A stretch of 8,696 nucleotides of DNA from Candidatus Eisenbergiella stercorigallinarum (lineage in GTDB: Bacteria; Bacillota; Clostridia; Lachnospirales; Lachnospiraceae), in the NCBI GenBank assembly GCA_019120525.1, contig DWUW01000223.1:1-8696 (forward strand), written 5' to 3'. Each line of letters opens with the position of its first letter. Position 1 is the stretch's first letter. The position numbers were made by a program, and so were the translations under genes. Below are positions 1 through 6,371 of the stretch, one piece after another. The notes under the pieces are model-generated. The model had not been told where the DNA came from, did not search any database, and saw only the letters and a program-made list of their open reading frames with translations.

Positions 1-1617
1 AAGGAGTTAAAGCCACGGAATCTGGAGGACATCATCGCCGGTATTTCCCTGTACCGTCCCGGCCCCATGGACTTCATCCCCAAATACATCCGGGGAAAAA
101 ACAACGCGGCCAGCATCACCTATCTCTGCCCGCAGCTGGAGCACATCCTGGAGCCCACCTACGGCTGCATCGTCTATCAGGAGCAGGTGATGCAGATCGT
201 GCGGGACCTGGGCGGCTATACCATGGGACGGAGCGACCTGGTGCGCCGCGCCATGAGTAAGAAAAAGCAGGCCGTGATGGAAAAGGAGCGGAATAACTTC
301 ATTTACGGAAACGAGGAAGAGGGCGTTCCCGGCTGCGTGAAAAACGGCATTTCCGCGGAGGTGGCGGGCGAGATCTATGAGGAAATGATGGATTTTGCCA
401 AATATGCCTTCAATAAGTCCCACGCGGCCTGCTACGCGGTGGTGGCCTATCAGACCGCATGGCTGAAATATTACTATCCGGTGGAATTCATGGCGGCGCT
501 GATGACCTCCGTGATCGACAATCCGAAGAAGGTGTCGGAGTATATTCTCACCTGCCGGAATATGGGCATCAAAATCCTCCCCCCGGATGTGAACGAGGGC
601 GAGATCGGCTTTTCCGTGTCCGGCGGCTCCATCCGCTATGCCCTGACCGCCATCAAAGGCATCGGAAGGCCCGTGATCGAGCAGCTCCTTCAGGAGAGAA
701 AAGAACGCGGCGTCTTCACCAGCCTGCAGGATTTTATCACCCGGATGATGGATACGGAAGTGAACAAACGGACGGTGGAAAATTTCATCAAGGCGGGAGC
801 CTTCGATGGCCTGGGAGGCACCAGAAAGCAGTTCATGGCCGTGTTCGCCCAGATGATGGATGCGGGCATGCAGAATAAGAAGAACAACCTGGCCGGACAG
901 ATGAGCCTGTTCGACCTGGTCAGCGAGGAAGAGAAGAGCGAATACGAGATCCGCCTTCCTGATGTGGGGGAATATTCCAAAGAGATCCTGCTTGGCTTTG
1001 AAAAGGAGGTGCTCGGCATCTATGTCAGCGGCCACCCCCTGGAGGAGTATGAGCAGACCTGGAAAAAGCATATCACCCGCACCACGGCCGATTTTATCCG
1101 GGACGAAGAAACGGAGGAAATGAACGCCAGGGAGCAGGAGCGGGTGGTGGTCGGCGGCCTGATCACGGAAAAAAAGATCAAATACACCAGAAAGGATCAG
1201 GTGATGGCCTTCCTCACCCTGGAGGACCTGGTGGGAAGCGTGGAGGTGGTGGTCTTCCCCCGGGTTTACGAGCAGGAAAGCGGCAAGCTGACAGAAGAAG
1301 CAAAGGTCTTCATCCGCGGCCGCGTGGACGCTTCCGGCGACCGGGACGGCAAAGTGATCTGCGAATCCGTCCAGGCTTTTGACGAGGTGCGCCGCACCCT
1401 CTGGATCAAATTCCCGACGAAGGCCGCCTACGAGGAGGCGGAGCAGGCGCTTTTTGCCGCCCTCGCCGCCTCCGACGGAAACGACGGCGTGGTGATCTAC
1501 GTGGAGAATCCCCGCGCGAAGAAGACGCTGCCGCCCAACCGGAACGTGAAGGCGGATAAGGAGCTGGTGGAAAAGCTTTCCACCATGTACGGTGGGGAGA
1601 ATGTGAAGGTGGTCTGA
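1..1617 (+). CDS. dnaE: DNA polymerase III alpha subunit DnaE (C-terminal part, 5' truncated)
   Basis: This is the catalytic subunit of the replicative DNA polymerase (C-family). The reading frame is open from base 1, so the first Met at 67 is internal; 538 residues are present, about half of a usual DnaE1. The fragment starts just before the conserved LYRPGPM (residues 17-23) and continues through YQEQVM, GRSDLVRRAMSKKK and AFNKSHAACYAVVAYQT (from about 136), all core palm/finger motifs. The catalytic aspartates, which lie N-terminal of this point in the family, are outside the window. A helix-hairpin-helix region (YALTAIKGIG..., about 200-280) follows. Then comes QMSLF (residues 300-304, bases 898-912), which fits the beta-clamp binding consensus. 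An OB-fold (VVVGGLITEKKIKYTRKDQ..., about 382-462) and a clostridial-type tail ending ENVKVV complete it. Stop is TGA at 1615-1617. No frameshift is seen. The product acts in the cytoplasm at the replication fork. Confidence 0.97.
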   Translation, partial: KELKPRNLEDIIAGISLYRPGPMDFIPKYIRGKNNAASITYLCPQLEHILEPTYGCIVYQEQVMQIVRDLGGYTMGRSDLVRRAMSKKKQAVMEKERNNFIYGNEEEGVPGCVKNGISAEVAGEIYEEMMDFAKYAFNKSHAACYAVVAYQTAWLKYYYPVEFMAALMTSVIDNPKKVSEYILTCRNMGIKILPPDVNEGEIGFSVSGGSIRYALTAIKGIGRPVIEQLLQERKERGVFTSLQDFITRMMDTEVNKRTVENFIKAGAFDGLGGTRKQFMAVFAQMMDAGMQNKKNNLAGQMSLFDLVSEEEKSEYEIRLPDVGEYSKEILLGFEKEVLGIYVSGHPLEEYEQTWKKHITRTTADFIRDEETEEMNAREQERVVVGGLITEKKIKYTRKDQVMAFLTLEDLVGSVEVVVFPRVYEQESGKLTEEAKVFIRGRVDASGDRDGKVICESVQAFDEVRRTLWIKFPTKAAYEEAEQALFAALAASDGNDGVVIYVENPRAKKTLPPNRNVKADKELVEKLSTMYGGENVKVV

Positions 1618-1624
1618 AGCACGG

Positions 1625-1673
1625 CATCTGACGGGCTTTGGCAGATGAGAGGGTTGTAACTATAACTTTTTTT
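1625..1673 (+). terminator. Candidate intrinsic terminator after dnaE
   Basis: Two small stems lie directly behind the dnaE stop. CATCTG/CAGATG (1625-1630 and 1642-1647) has an 11-nt loop. GTTGT/ATAAC (1653-1657 and 1662-1666, one G.U pair) is followed at once by seven T residues at 1667-1673. The second stem is short and AT-rich, so termination may be incomplete. The position and T-run support the call; the weak stem argues against high efficiency. Confidence 0.4.
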
Positions 1674-1696
1674 GAAATGATTTCCCGGAGAAATCC

Positions 1697-1725
1697 TTGC
1701 CTCCTGCTGTTCAATATAGTATAAT
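1697..1725 (+). promoter_or_regulatory. Promoter of the predicted antitoxin RNA
   Basis: A TTGCCT -35 box (1697-1702) and a perfect TATAAT -10 box (1720-1725) are separated by exactly 17 bp, placing the start near 1731-1733. No protein-coding frame follows on this strand; about 110 nt downstream there is a hairpin plus T-rich terminator. This is the pattern of a short independently transcribed RNA. Confidence 0.65.
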
Positions 1726-1731
1726 AAACAT

Positions 1732-1842
1732 GTAAAGAAAAAAAGGGAAAGCCAGAGACATACGGCCTACCCTGTATAGTTTAAGGACTTACCTCAGATG
1801 AGGCCAGCCGTCACTAGTGCGAGTAGTGGCGGCTATTTCTTT
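1732..1842 (+). ncRNA. Predicted antisense antitoxin RNA of a type I toxin-antitoxin pair (RatA-like arrangement)
   Basis: The RNA is defined by the promoter at 1697-1725 and the terminator at 1806-1842, giving about 110 nt. It runs opposite to the toxin gene at 1833-1922. It would be perfectly complementary to the last codons and the whole 3' untranslated region of the toxin mRNA, whose own terminator is at 1738-1772. The overlap is therefore about 100 nt, located at the 3' ends of both transcripts. In the known TxpA/RatA and BsrG/SR4 systems, 3'-overlapping antisense RNAs block translation and/or promote decay of the toxin mRNA; applying that role here is inference. The RNA contains no convincing ORF with a ribosome binding site. 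Its ends are estimates from sequence signals only. Confidence 0.6.
1738..1772 (-). terminator. Intrinsic terminator of the toxin mRNA
   Basis: Read on the minus strand, the arm GGGTAGGCC (1772-1764) pairs with GGCTTTCCC (1753-1745). Eight of nine positions pair, including one G.U. The loop is 10 nt, and the stem is followed directly by seven T residues (1744-1738). It lies about 60 nt beyond the toxin stop codon and just inside the start of the facing antisense RNA. Confidence 0.6.
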
Positions 1843-1844
1843 CC
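1806..1844 (+). terminator. Intrinsic terminator of the antisense RNA
   Basis: The stem AGCCGTCACTA (1806-1816) / TAGTGGCGGCT (1824-1834) has 11 pairs with one G.U and a 7-nt loop, followed by the T-rich ATTTCTTTCC. On the opposite strand the G.U becomes a C/A mismatch and no U-run follows. The structure is therefore tuned for the plus-strand transcript, although it also encodes the end of the toxin gene and its stop codon. Confidence 0.6.
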
Positions 1845-1922
1845 ATCGAAGATCGTATAACACAAACCCACAATGGTGACAATGAGTATACAAAACTGAA
1901 ATAAATCAGCATATGTAACCAT
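1833..1922 (-). CDS. Putative holin-like small membrane toxin (type I TA, Hol-Tox/TxpA-like), 29 aa
   Basis: The peptide starts MVTYADLFQF, runs through a single hydrophobic span (about residues 7-24, CILIVTIVGLCYTI) and ends with a short charged tail FDGKK. That is the plan of the Firmicutes putative holin-like toxins: a short MxTY-type N-terminus, one membrane helix and a lysine end. Such peptides insert in the cytoplasmic membrane and are toxic when overproduced (family knowledge). The start at 1922 is chosen because GGAAGG (1929-1934) lies 6 nt upstream. An in-frame ATG at 1928 (adding Met-Pro) abuts that site and is too close. The stop is TAG at 1833-1835. A terminator (1738-1772) and a facing antisense RNA (1732-1842) surround it. 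No good promoter could be found upstream. It is too short for ordinary gene callers. The family assignment rests on recognition, not on a search. Confidence 0.72.
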   Translation of the reverse strand: MVTYADLFQFCILIVTIVGLCYTIFDGKK

Positions 1923-1927
1923 TGGCA

Positions 1928-1956
1928 TCCTTCCAGGACGAAAATTTCAGGAAAAA
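1928..1956 (-). promoter_or_regulatory. Toxin ribosome binding site with possible self-sequestering hairpin
   Basis: On the minus strand the Shine-Dalgarno segment GGAAGGA (1934-1928) can pair with TTTTTCC (1956-1950) over 7 bp, two of them G.U, across a 15-nt loop. Occlusion of the ribosome binding site in the full-length mRNA is a recurrent control in type I toxins. Whether this stem forms is inference. The pairing arm is part of the tandem 12-bp repeat. Confidence 0.35.
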
Positions 1957-1964
1957 TTTCAGGA
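1941..1964. repeat. Perfect tandem repeat, 2 x 12 bp
   Basis: AAAATTTCAGGA occurs twice back to back (1941-1952 and 1953-1964) with no mismatch, and the next bases (AA) begin a third copy that then diverges. It lies in the leader of the toxin gene, between the 51-nt hairpin and the ribosome binding site. Its role is unknown; it could be leader RNA structure or a protein site. Confidence 0.7.
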
Positions 1965-1974
1965 AATATTTTTT

Positions 1975-2025
1975 GAGCCCCTCCGGACAGGCAGGCGATA
2001 CAAAGCCTGCCGCCCGGAGGGGCTC
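1975..2025. repeat. Very stable 51-nt hairpin between the exporter operon and the toxin gene
   Basis: Outer arms GAGCCCCTCCGG (1975-1986) and CCGGAGGGGCTC (2014-2025) pair over 12 bp. Inner arms GGCAGGC (1990-1996) and GCCTGCC (2005-2011) add 7 bp, with an 8-nt loop. On the minus strand it lies 75 nt after the exporter stop, where a terminator is expected. However, it is followed there by six A residues, not U residues, and on the plus strand no U-run follows either. It may act as a transcript-end stabiliser, a U-less terminator, or a copy of an intergenic palindromic repeat. Confidence 0.6.
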
Positions 2026-2100
2026 CTGTTGAAATAGTCTTTCGTTAGTCTGCCGCAAAATCCGTAAAATACCACGAACAAAGCGGACTGGGAAAACCGT

Positions 2101-4020
2101 TTAATCCAGCTCTAGCGCGCCGGTATACAGCTGATAGTAGGTACCCTTCTCCTTGATCAGGTCCTCATGGGTGCCGCGCTCGATGATGCGGCCGTGGTCG
2201 AGCACCATGATGGCATCGGCATTCTGTATGGTGGACAGACGGTGCGCGATGACAAAGGTGGTGCGGCCCATCATCAGGGCGTCCATGCCGCGCTGGACGA
2301 TGGCCTCGGTGTGGGTATCGATGGAGCTCGTCGCCTCATCCAGGATCATGACGGGCGGATCGGCAACGGCCGCGCGGGCGATGGCGATCAGCTGTCTCTG
2401 TCCCTGGCTTAAGTTCGCGCCGTTTCCGGTCAGCATGGTGTTGTAGCCGTCCGGCAGGCGGCGGATGAAGTCGTCCGCGCCCGCAAGCCTTGCGGCGCCG
2501 ATACAGTCCGCGTCAGGGGCGTCCAGATTGCCGTAGCGGATGTTTTCCATGACGGTGCCGGTGAACAGGTTGGTATCCTGCAGCACGATGCCCAGGCTTC
2601 GGCGCAGGTCGGCTTTTTTGATCTTGTTGATGTTGATGCCGTCGTAACGGATCTTTCCATCGGCAATGTCATAGAAGCGGTTGATCAGGTTGGTAATGGT
2701 CGTTTTGCCTGCGCCGGTGGAACCCACGAAGGCCACCTTCTGCCCCGGCTTCGCGTACAGGGAAACATCGTGAAGCACGATTTTCTCCGGAACGTAGCCA
2801 AAATCAACGTCGAAGAAGCGCACATCGCCCTCCAGACGGGTGTAGGTGACGGTGCCGTCGTGATGCGGGTGCTTCCAGGCCCAGATATTGGTCCTCTCCT
2901 GGCATTCCTCCAGCGTGCCGTCGGCCTTTTCCTTCGCGTTGACCAGCGTAACGTAACCCTCGTCCGTTTCCGGCTCTTCATCCAGAAGGGCGAAGATACG
3001 GTGCGCGCCCGCAAGGCCCATGACCACCATGTTGACCTGGTTGGAAACCTGGCCGATGGCGCCTGTGAACTGCCTGGTCATGTTCAGGAAGGGAACCACG
3101 ATGCTGATGCTAAGCGCCATGCCGGAGATGCTCAGGTTGGGCGCTCCTGCCAGCAGCATGCTTCCGCCCACCAGAGCCACGATCACGTACATCACGTTTC
3201 CGATGTTGCCCAGAAGGGGCATCAGGATATTGGCATAGCGGTTTGCTTTTTCCGAATTCTCAAACAGCTCGTCATTGACCTTGTCAAAATCGGCCTTCGC
3301 CCCGTCTTCATGACAGAAGACCTTAACGACCTTCTGGCCGTTCATCATTTCCTCAATGAAGCCTTCCGTGCGGGCGATGGAGATCTGCTGCTGCAGGAAG
3401 TAGCGGGAGGAATGGCCGCTGACATACCGGGTGACAAAGGTCATGATGACTACGCCGCAGATCACGACCAGCGCGAGCCAGATGCTGTAATACACCATGA
3501 TGGCGAAAACGCTGATCAGGGTGACGGCGGAGATCATCAGCTGCGGCAGGCTCTGGCTGATCATCTGGCGCAGCGTGTCGATATCATTGGTGTAAAAGCT
3601 CATGATATCGCCGTGGTTGTGTGTATCAAAATACCGGATGGGCAGATCCTGCATGTGGTCGAACATTTTCTGGCGCATTTTTGCCAGCGTGCCCTGCGTA
3701 ATGACTGCCATCAGCTGGGTATACAGCACGTTCGCCACAAGGCTGATCGCGTACAGGATAACCAGAAGGGTCAGCAGGCTGAAAATGGTCCCGGAAGCGG
3801 AAGCCCAGTCGCCGCTCTGGTAAGTATCCTCCACCACGGCGATCGCGTTCTGCATGAACACGGAAGGAATGGAGCTCACGACCGCGTTGATGAGGATGCA
3901 GACCAGCGTGATGGGAAGAAGCACCGGATAAAAGCCGAATACGGTGCGGATCAGGCGGGGAAGGACGCCTTTGGGAGCACGTCTGCCGCGTGCGGTGGAT
4001 TCGGTGGAATTATTTGCCAT
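2101..4020 (-). CDS. ABC exporter half-transporter, catalytic-site subunit (TMD-NBD), 639 aa
   Basis: This is an integral membrane ABC exporter of the MDR/lipid-exporter type. An N-terminal transmembrane domain has about six helices (roughly 30-58, 78-100, 158-178, 181-200, 265-291, 300-320), followed by a nucleotide-binding domain. NBD motifs are: A-loop Tyr409, Walker A GSTGAGKTT (433-441), Q-loop Gln481, Walker B VMILDE (557-562) with catalytic Glu562, and switch His593. The signature is LSQGQ (537-541) instead of LSGGQ. With the partner at 4010-5758 this gives one competent ATP site (Walker motifs here plus the partner's VSGGQ) and one degenerate site, as in BmrCD, LmrCD and TM287/288. 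A linker of about 45 residues (350-395) with HPHHDG separates TMD and NBD. The start at 4020 is set by AGGAGG 8 nt upstream; a GTG at 4029 abuts that site. The first 11 nt overlap the end of the upstream gene, implying coupled translation. The substrate is unknown. Confidence 0.93.
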   Translation of the reverse strand: MANNSTESTARGRRAPKGVLPRLIRTVFGFYPVLLPITLVCILINAVVSSIPSVFMQNAIAVVEDTYQSGDWASASGTIFSLLTLLVILYAISLVANVLYTQLMAVITQGTLAKMRQKMFDHMQDLPIRYFDTHNHGDIMSFYTNDIDTLRQMISQSLPQLMISAVTLISVFAIMVYYSIWLALVVICGVVIMTFVTRYVSGHSSRYFLQQQISIARTEGFIEEMMNGQKVVKVFCHEDGAKADFDKVNDELFENSEKANRYANILMPLLGNIGNVMYVIVALVGGSMLLAGAPNLSISGMALSISIVVPFLNMTRQFTGAIGQVSNQVNMVVMGLAGAHRIFALLDEEPETDEGYVTLVNAKEKADGTLEECQERTNIWAWKHPHHDGTVTYTRLEGDVRFFDVDFGYVPEKIVLHDVSLYAKPGQKVAFVGSTGAGKTTITNLINRFYDIADGKIRYDGININKIKKADLRRSLGIVLQDTNLFTGTVMENIRYGNLDAPDADCIGAARLAGADDFIRRLPDGYNTMLTGNGANLSQGQRQLIAIARAAVADPPVMILDEATSSIDTHTEAIVQRGMDALMMGRTTFVIAHRLSTIQNADAIMVLDHGRIIERGTHEDLIKEKGTYYQLYTGALELD

Positions 4021-5758
4021 CCTTATCACCTCCTACTCGATTCTGAGATTTATAAAGATCACGGTAAACCTCGTTGGACGCAAGCAGCTCCTCGTGCGTG
4101 CCGATGGCGCTGATGCGGCCGCCGTTCATCAGGATGATGCGGTCCGCGTCCTGCACGCTGGCCACACGCTGGGCGATGATGATCTTGGTGGTCTCCGGAA
4201 TGAATTCCCGGAAGCCCTTGCGGATCAGCGCGTCCGTACGGGTATCCACGGCGCTGGTGGAGTCGTCCAGGATGAGGATCTTGGGTTTCTTTAACAGGGC
4301 GCGGGCGATACACAGACGCTGCTTCTGGCCGCCGGAGACGTTGCTTCCGCCCTGTTCGATCCAGGTATCGTATTTGTTCGGGAACTGCTGGATGAATTCG
4401 TCGGCCTGGGAGAGGCGGCACGCCTCCTCCATCTCCTCGTCGGTGGCGTTGGGGTTGCCCCAGCGGAGGTTATCCTTGATGGTGCCGGAGAACAGCACGT
4501 TCTTCTGAAGCACCACGGCAACCTGGTTGCGCAGGGCTTCCAGGTCGTATTTGCGCACGTCCACGCCGCCCACCTTCACGCTTCCTTCCGTCACGTCATA
4601 CAGACGGGGAATCAGCTGGATCAGCGAGGATTTGGAGGAACCGGTACCGCCCAGGATACCGATGACTTCTCCTGATTTTATGTGCAGGTCGATATCGGCC
4701 AGGGCCATGCGGTCCGCCTTCTGGGAATATTTGAAGCTTACGCCGTCAAAGTCGATGGAACCGTCCTTTACCTCTTTCAGGCCGCTCTCCGGGCTCTTCA
4801 GCGTGCTTTCCTCGCTCAGGACCTCCACGATACGTTCCGCGGACTCTGCGGACATGGTGATCATGCCGAATACCATGGAAAGCATCATCAGGCTCATCAG
4901 GATCTGGAAGCTGTACGCCAGCATGGAGGACATCTGTCCCACGTTCAGATCCAGGCCGCGGGTGGTGATGACGGTGTAGGAGCCGTAGGACATGACGAAG
5001 GCCATTCCGGCGTAAACGCAGATCTGCATTAAGGGGCTGTTGATGGCCATGATGCGCTCCGCCTTCGTGAAATCCTTCTGTACATTTTCCGCGGCGGCTC
5101 CGAATTTCTTCTTCTCATAGTCCTCACGCACATAGGACTTGACCACGCGCATGGCCTGGATGTTTTCCTGTACGGAATCATTCAGCGCGTCGTACTTGCG
5201 GAAAACGCGGCGGAACAGGGGCATGGCGGAACGGATCACGAAGAACAGGCCGATGCCCAGGACCGGGATGGTGAACAGGAAGATCACGGCGAGCCGTCCG
5301 CCCATGATGAAGCCCATCGTAAAGGAAAAGACCAGCATCAGCGGACAGCGGATGGCGATGCGGATGATCATCATGTAAGCCATCTGCACGTTGGTGATGT
5401 CGGTGGTCAGCCTTGTGACCAGGCTGGATACCAGGAATTTATCGATGTTTTCAAAGGAATATCCCTGGATCTTGTAAAACATATCCTTGCGCAGGTTCCG
5501 CGCGAAGCCCGCGGACGCCGTGGCGCAGGTCGCGCCTGCCGCGCCGCCGAAGACCAGGGAGATGACCGACATGGCGATCAGGACGGCTCCATACTGGGCG
5601 ATGACGCTCATGGAGCAGCCTGCCTGCATCTGGCTGACCAGATTGGCGACAATAAACGGAATGATACATTCCATGATAACCTCTACCGTTACCAGCAGAG
5701 GAGTCAGGATCGAAGCCGTCTTATACTGACGAATGCTTCGTGCCAGAACTTTGATCAT
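4010..5758 (-). CDS. ABC exporter half-transporter, degenerate-site subunit (TMD-NBD), 582 aa
   Basis: This is the first exporter gene of the operon. Transmembrane helices lie roughly at 17-40, 53-76, 128-152, 156-177, 243-265 and 277-300, followed by an NBD. Motifs are: A-loop Tyr344, Walker A GGTGSSKSS (370-378, with Ser at 375 where Gly is usual before Lys), Q-loop Gln418 and signature VSGGQ (474-478). Walker B is ILILDDS, with Asp499 in place of the catalytic Glu. The H-loop reads AQR, with Gln530 in place of His. Loss of both Glu and His means its own Walker site should hydrolyse ATP poorly, while its intact signature serves the partner's site. Start is ATG 5758, with AGGAGG 10 nt upstream; a TTG at 5767 is only 1 nt from that site. 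Its ATG overlaps the marR stop (ATGA, 4 nt), and its stop lies 11 nt inside the next gene. It probably works only as a heterodimer. Confidence 0.93.
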   Translation of the reverse strand: MIKVLARSIRQYKTASILTPLLVTVEVIMECIIPFIVANLVSQMQAGCSMSVIAQYGAVLIAMSVISLVFGGAAGATCATASAGFARNLRKDMFYKIQGYSFENIDKFLVSSLVTRLTTDITNVQMAYMMIIRIAIRCPLMLVFSFTMGFIMGGRLAVIFLFTIPVLGIGLFFVIRSAMPLFRRVFRKYDALNDSVQENIQAMRVVKSYVREDYEKKKFGAAAENVQKDFTKAERIMAINSPLMQICVYAGMAFVMSYGSYTVITTRGLDLNVGQMSSMLAYSFQILMSLMMLSMVFGMITMSAESAERIVEVLSEESTLKSPESGLKEVKDGSIDFDGVSFKYSQKADRMALADIDLHIKSGEVIGILGGTGSSKSSLIQLIPRLYDVTEGSVKVGGVDVRKYDLEALRNQVAVVLQKNVLFSGTIKDNLRWGNPNATDEEMEEACRLSQADEFIQQFPNKYDTWIEQGGSNVSGGQKQRLCIARALLKKPKILILDDSTSAVDTRTDALIRKGFREFIPETTKIIIAQRVASVQDADRIILMNGGRISAIGTHEELLASNEVYRDLYKSQNRVGGDKDGK

Positions 5759-6285
5759 TGGTGACAAACCTCCTTTTTTGTTTCTGCTGTTTGGAACCCC
5801 TTCTGCTGAAGGGGCGTGTCCGGAGCAGGACCGTCCGTGCAGCCGCAGGCCTCGCGGTCCCAGTCCTCCAGATTGCGGAGCATCTGCGCCGCCATTTCCC
5901 GGAACAGGATGACCTGTCCGTCGGAAAGGCCTTTGGTGAGCTGCCGGTCGGTCTCTGCCAGACAGGCGTGGACGCTGGCGTCCAGCTCCACGGCGCGCTG
6001 TGTGGGGATCAGGCTTTTCAGGCGGGCGTCGTTGGCGACGCTTTCCTTAAGAATAATGCCGTTCCGCTCCAGAAGCTGCAGGATCCCTGTGGCCGTCGAA
6101 CGGCTCAGGCCGAACGCGCTTTCGATATCGCGCTGAAAAACAGGGCCGTCCGGATAATGCTTCAGGATATAACAGATGATCCAGCTCTGGACGCCTGTGA
6201 TGCCGAGATTCTGGAAGGCGGCGTCCAGCCGTGCCTTGACCTTGTGCGACAGCAGGTTGATCCATGCGCCGCAGTCCTTCTCCAC
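5755..6285 (-). CDS. MarR-family transcriptional regulator, 176 aa
   Basis: This is a winged-helix DNA-binding regulator, first gene of the operon with the two exporter subunits. The N-terminal dimerisation helices precede a helix-turn-helix (VFQRDIESAFGLSRSTATGILQLLERNG, about 49-76) and a wing with the MarR signature NDARLKSLIPT (85-95, Asp86 and Arg88). The start is GTG at 6285, chosen because the G-rich site AAAGGGGGG lies 6 nt upstream; there is no better ATG. The MarR core ends near residue 146. A tail of about 30 residues follows, with a Cys-Gly-Cys (147-149) and another Cys at 174. It overlaps the next gene by 4 nt (ATGA). Its promoter is overlapped by a 30-bp inverted repeat, so autorepression released by a ligand, probably an exporter substrate, is the likely scheme (inference). 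Confidence 0.93.
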   Translation of the reverse strand: MEKDCGAWINLLSHKVKARLDAAFQNLGITGVQSWIICYILKHYPDGPVFQRDIESAFGLSRSTATGILQLLERNGIILKESVANDARLKSLIPTQRAVELDASVHACLAETDRQLTKGLSDGQVILFREMAAQMLRNLEDWDREACGCTDGPAPDTPLQQKGFQTAETKKEVCHQ

Positions 6286-6316
6286 GTCAATCCCCCCTTT
6301 CGGGTGAAAATACCAA

Positions 6317-6346
6317 ATGATATTGTTAGGATGCGAACGATATCAT
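6317..6346. promoter_or_regulatory. Probable MarR operator (11-bp inverted repeat, 8-bp spacer)
   Basis: ATGATATTGTT (6317-6327) and AACGATATCAT (6336-6346) are inverted copies matching at 10 of 11 positions. The outer arm covers five of the six -10 bases of the marR promoter, and the predicted start near 6335 lies at its centre. Size, symmetry and placement fit a MarR dimer blocking RNA polymerase. Binding itself is inferred. Confidence 0.7.
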
Positions 6347-6371
6347 AGCGCAGATTGAGGCACGGTGTCAA
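6342..6371 (-). promoter_or_regulatory. marR-ABC operon promoter
   Basis: On the minus strand a consensus TTGACA -35 box (6371-6366) is followed after 18 bp by TATGAT (6347-6342), five of six to consensus. Transcription should start near 6335, giving a leader of about 50 nt before the GTG at 6285. The -10 box lies inside the inverted repeat at 6317-6346. Confidence 0.8.

Noticed and set aside
7..1071. Long minus-strand open frame (354 codons) opposite dnaE
   Set aside because: It mirrors the codon structure of dnaE, is rich in His and Leu as antisense shadows of GC-rich genes are, has no ribosome site and matches no family I know.
1926..1928. Alternative toxin start two codons upstream (Met-Pro-Met)
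   Set aside because: This ATG directly abuts the GGAAGG ribosome site; the ATG at 1922 has 6-nt spacing.
1975..2025. Hairpin as a canonical terminator of the exporter operon
   Set aside because: The stem is followed by A residues on the relevant strand, so it does not meet the definition; it was kept as an unexplained structure.
1923..2100. Toxin promoter on the minus strand
   Set aside because: I searched for paired -35/-10 boxes and found none at 16-18 bp spacing; AT-rich segments such as AAAAAATATTT are not enough to call one.
4021..4029. GTG start at 4029 for the second exporter subunit
   Set aside because: The GTG is fused to the AGGAGG ribosome site, leaving no spacing; ATG at 4020 has the correct 8-nt distance.
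2770..4113. Long plus-strand open frame (447 codons) opposite the second exporter gene
   Set aside because: The minus strand encodes an unmistakable ABC exporter with all motifs in order; the plus frame is a His/Asp-rich shadow without domains.
5759..5767. TTG start at 5767 for the first exporter subunit
   Set aside because: It lies 1 nt from AGGAGG; ATG at 5758 is better spaced and overlaps the marR stop as ATGA.
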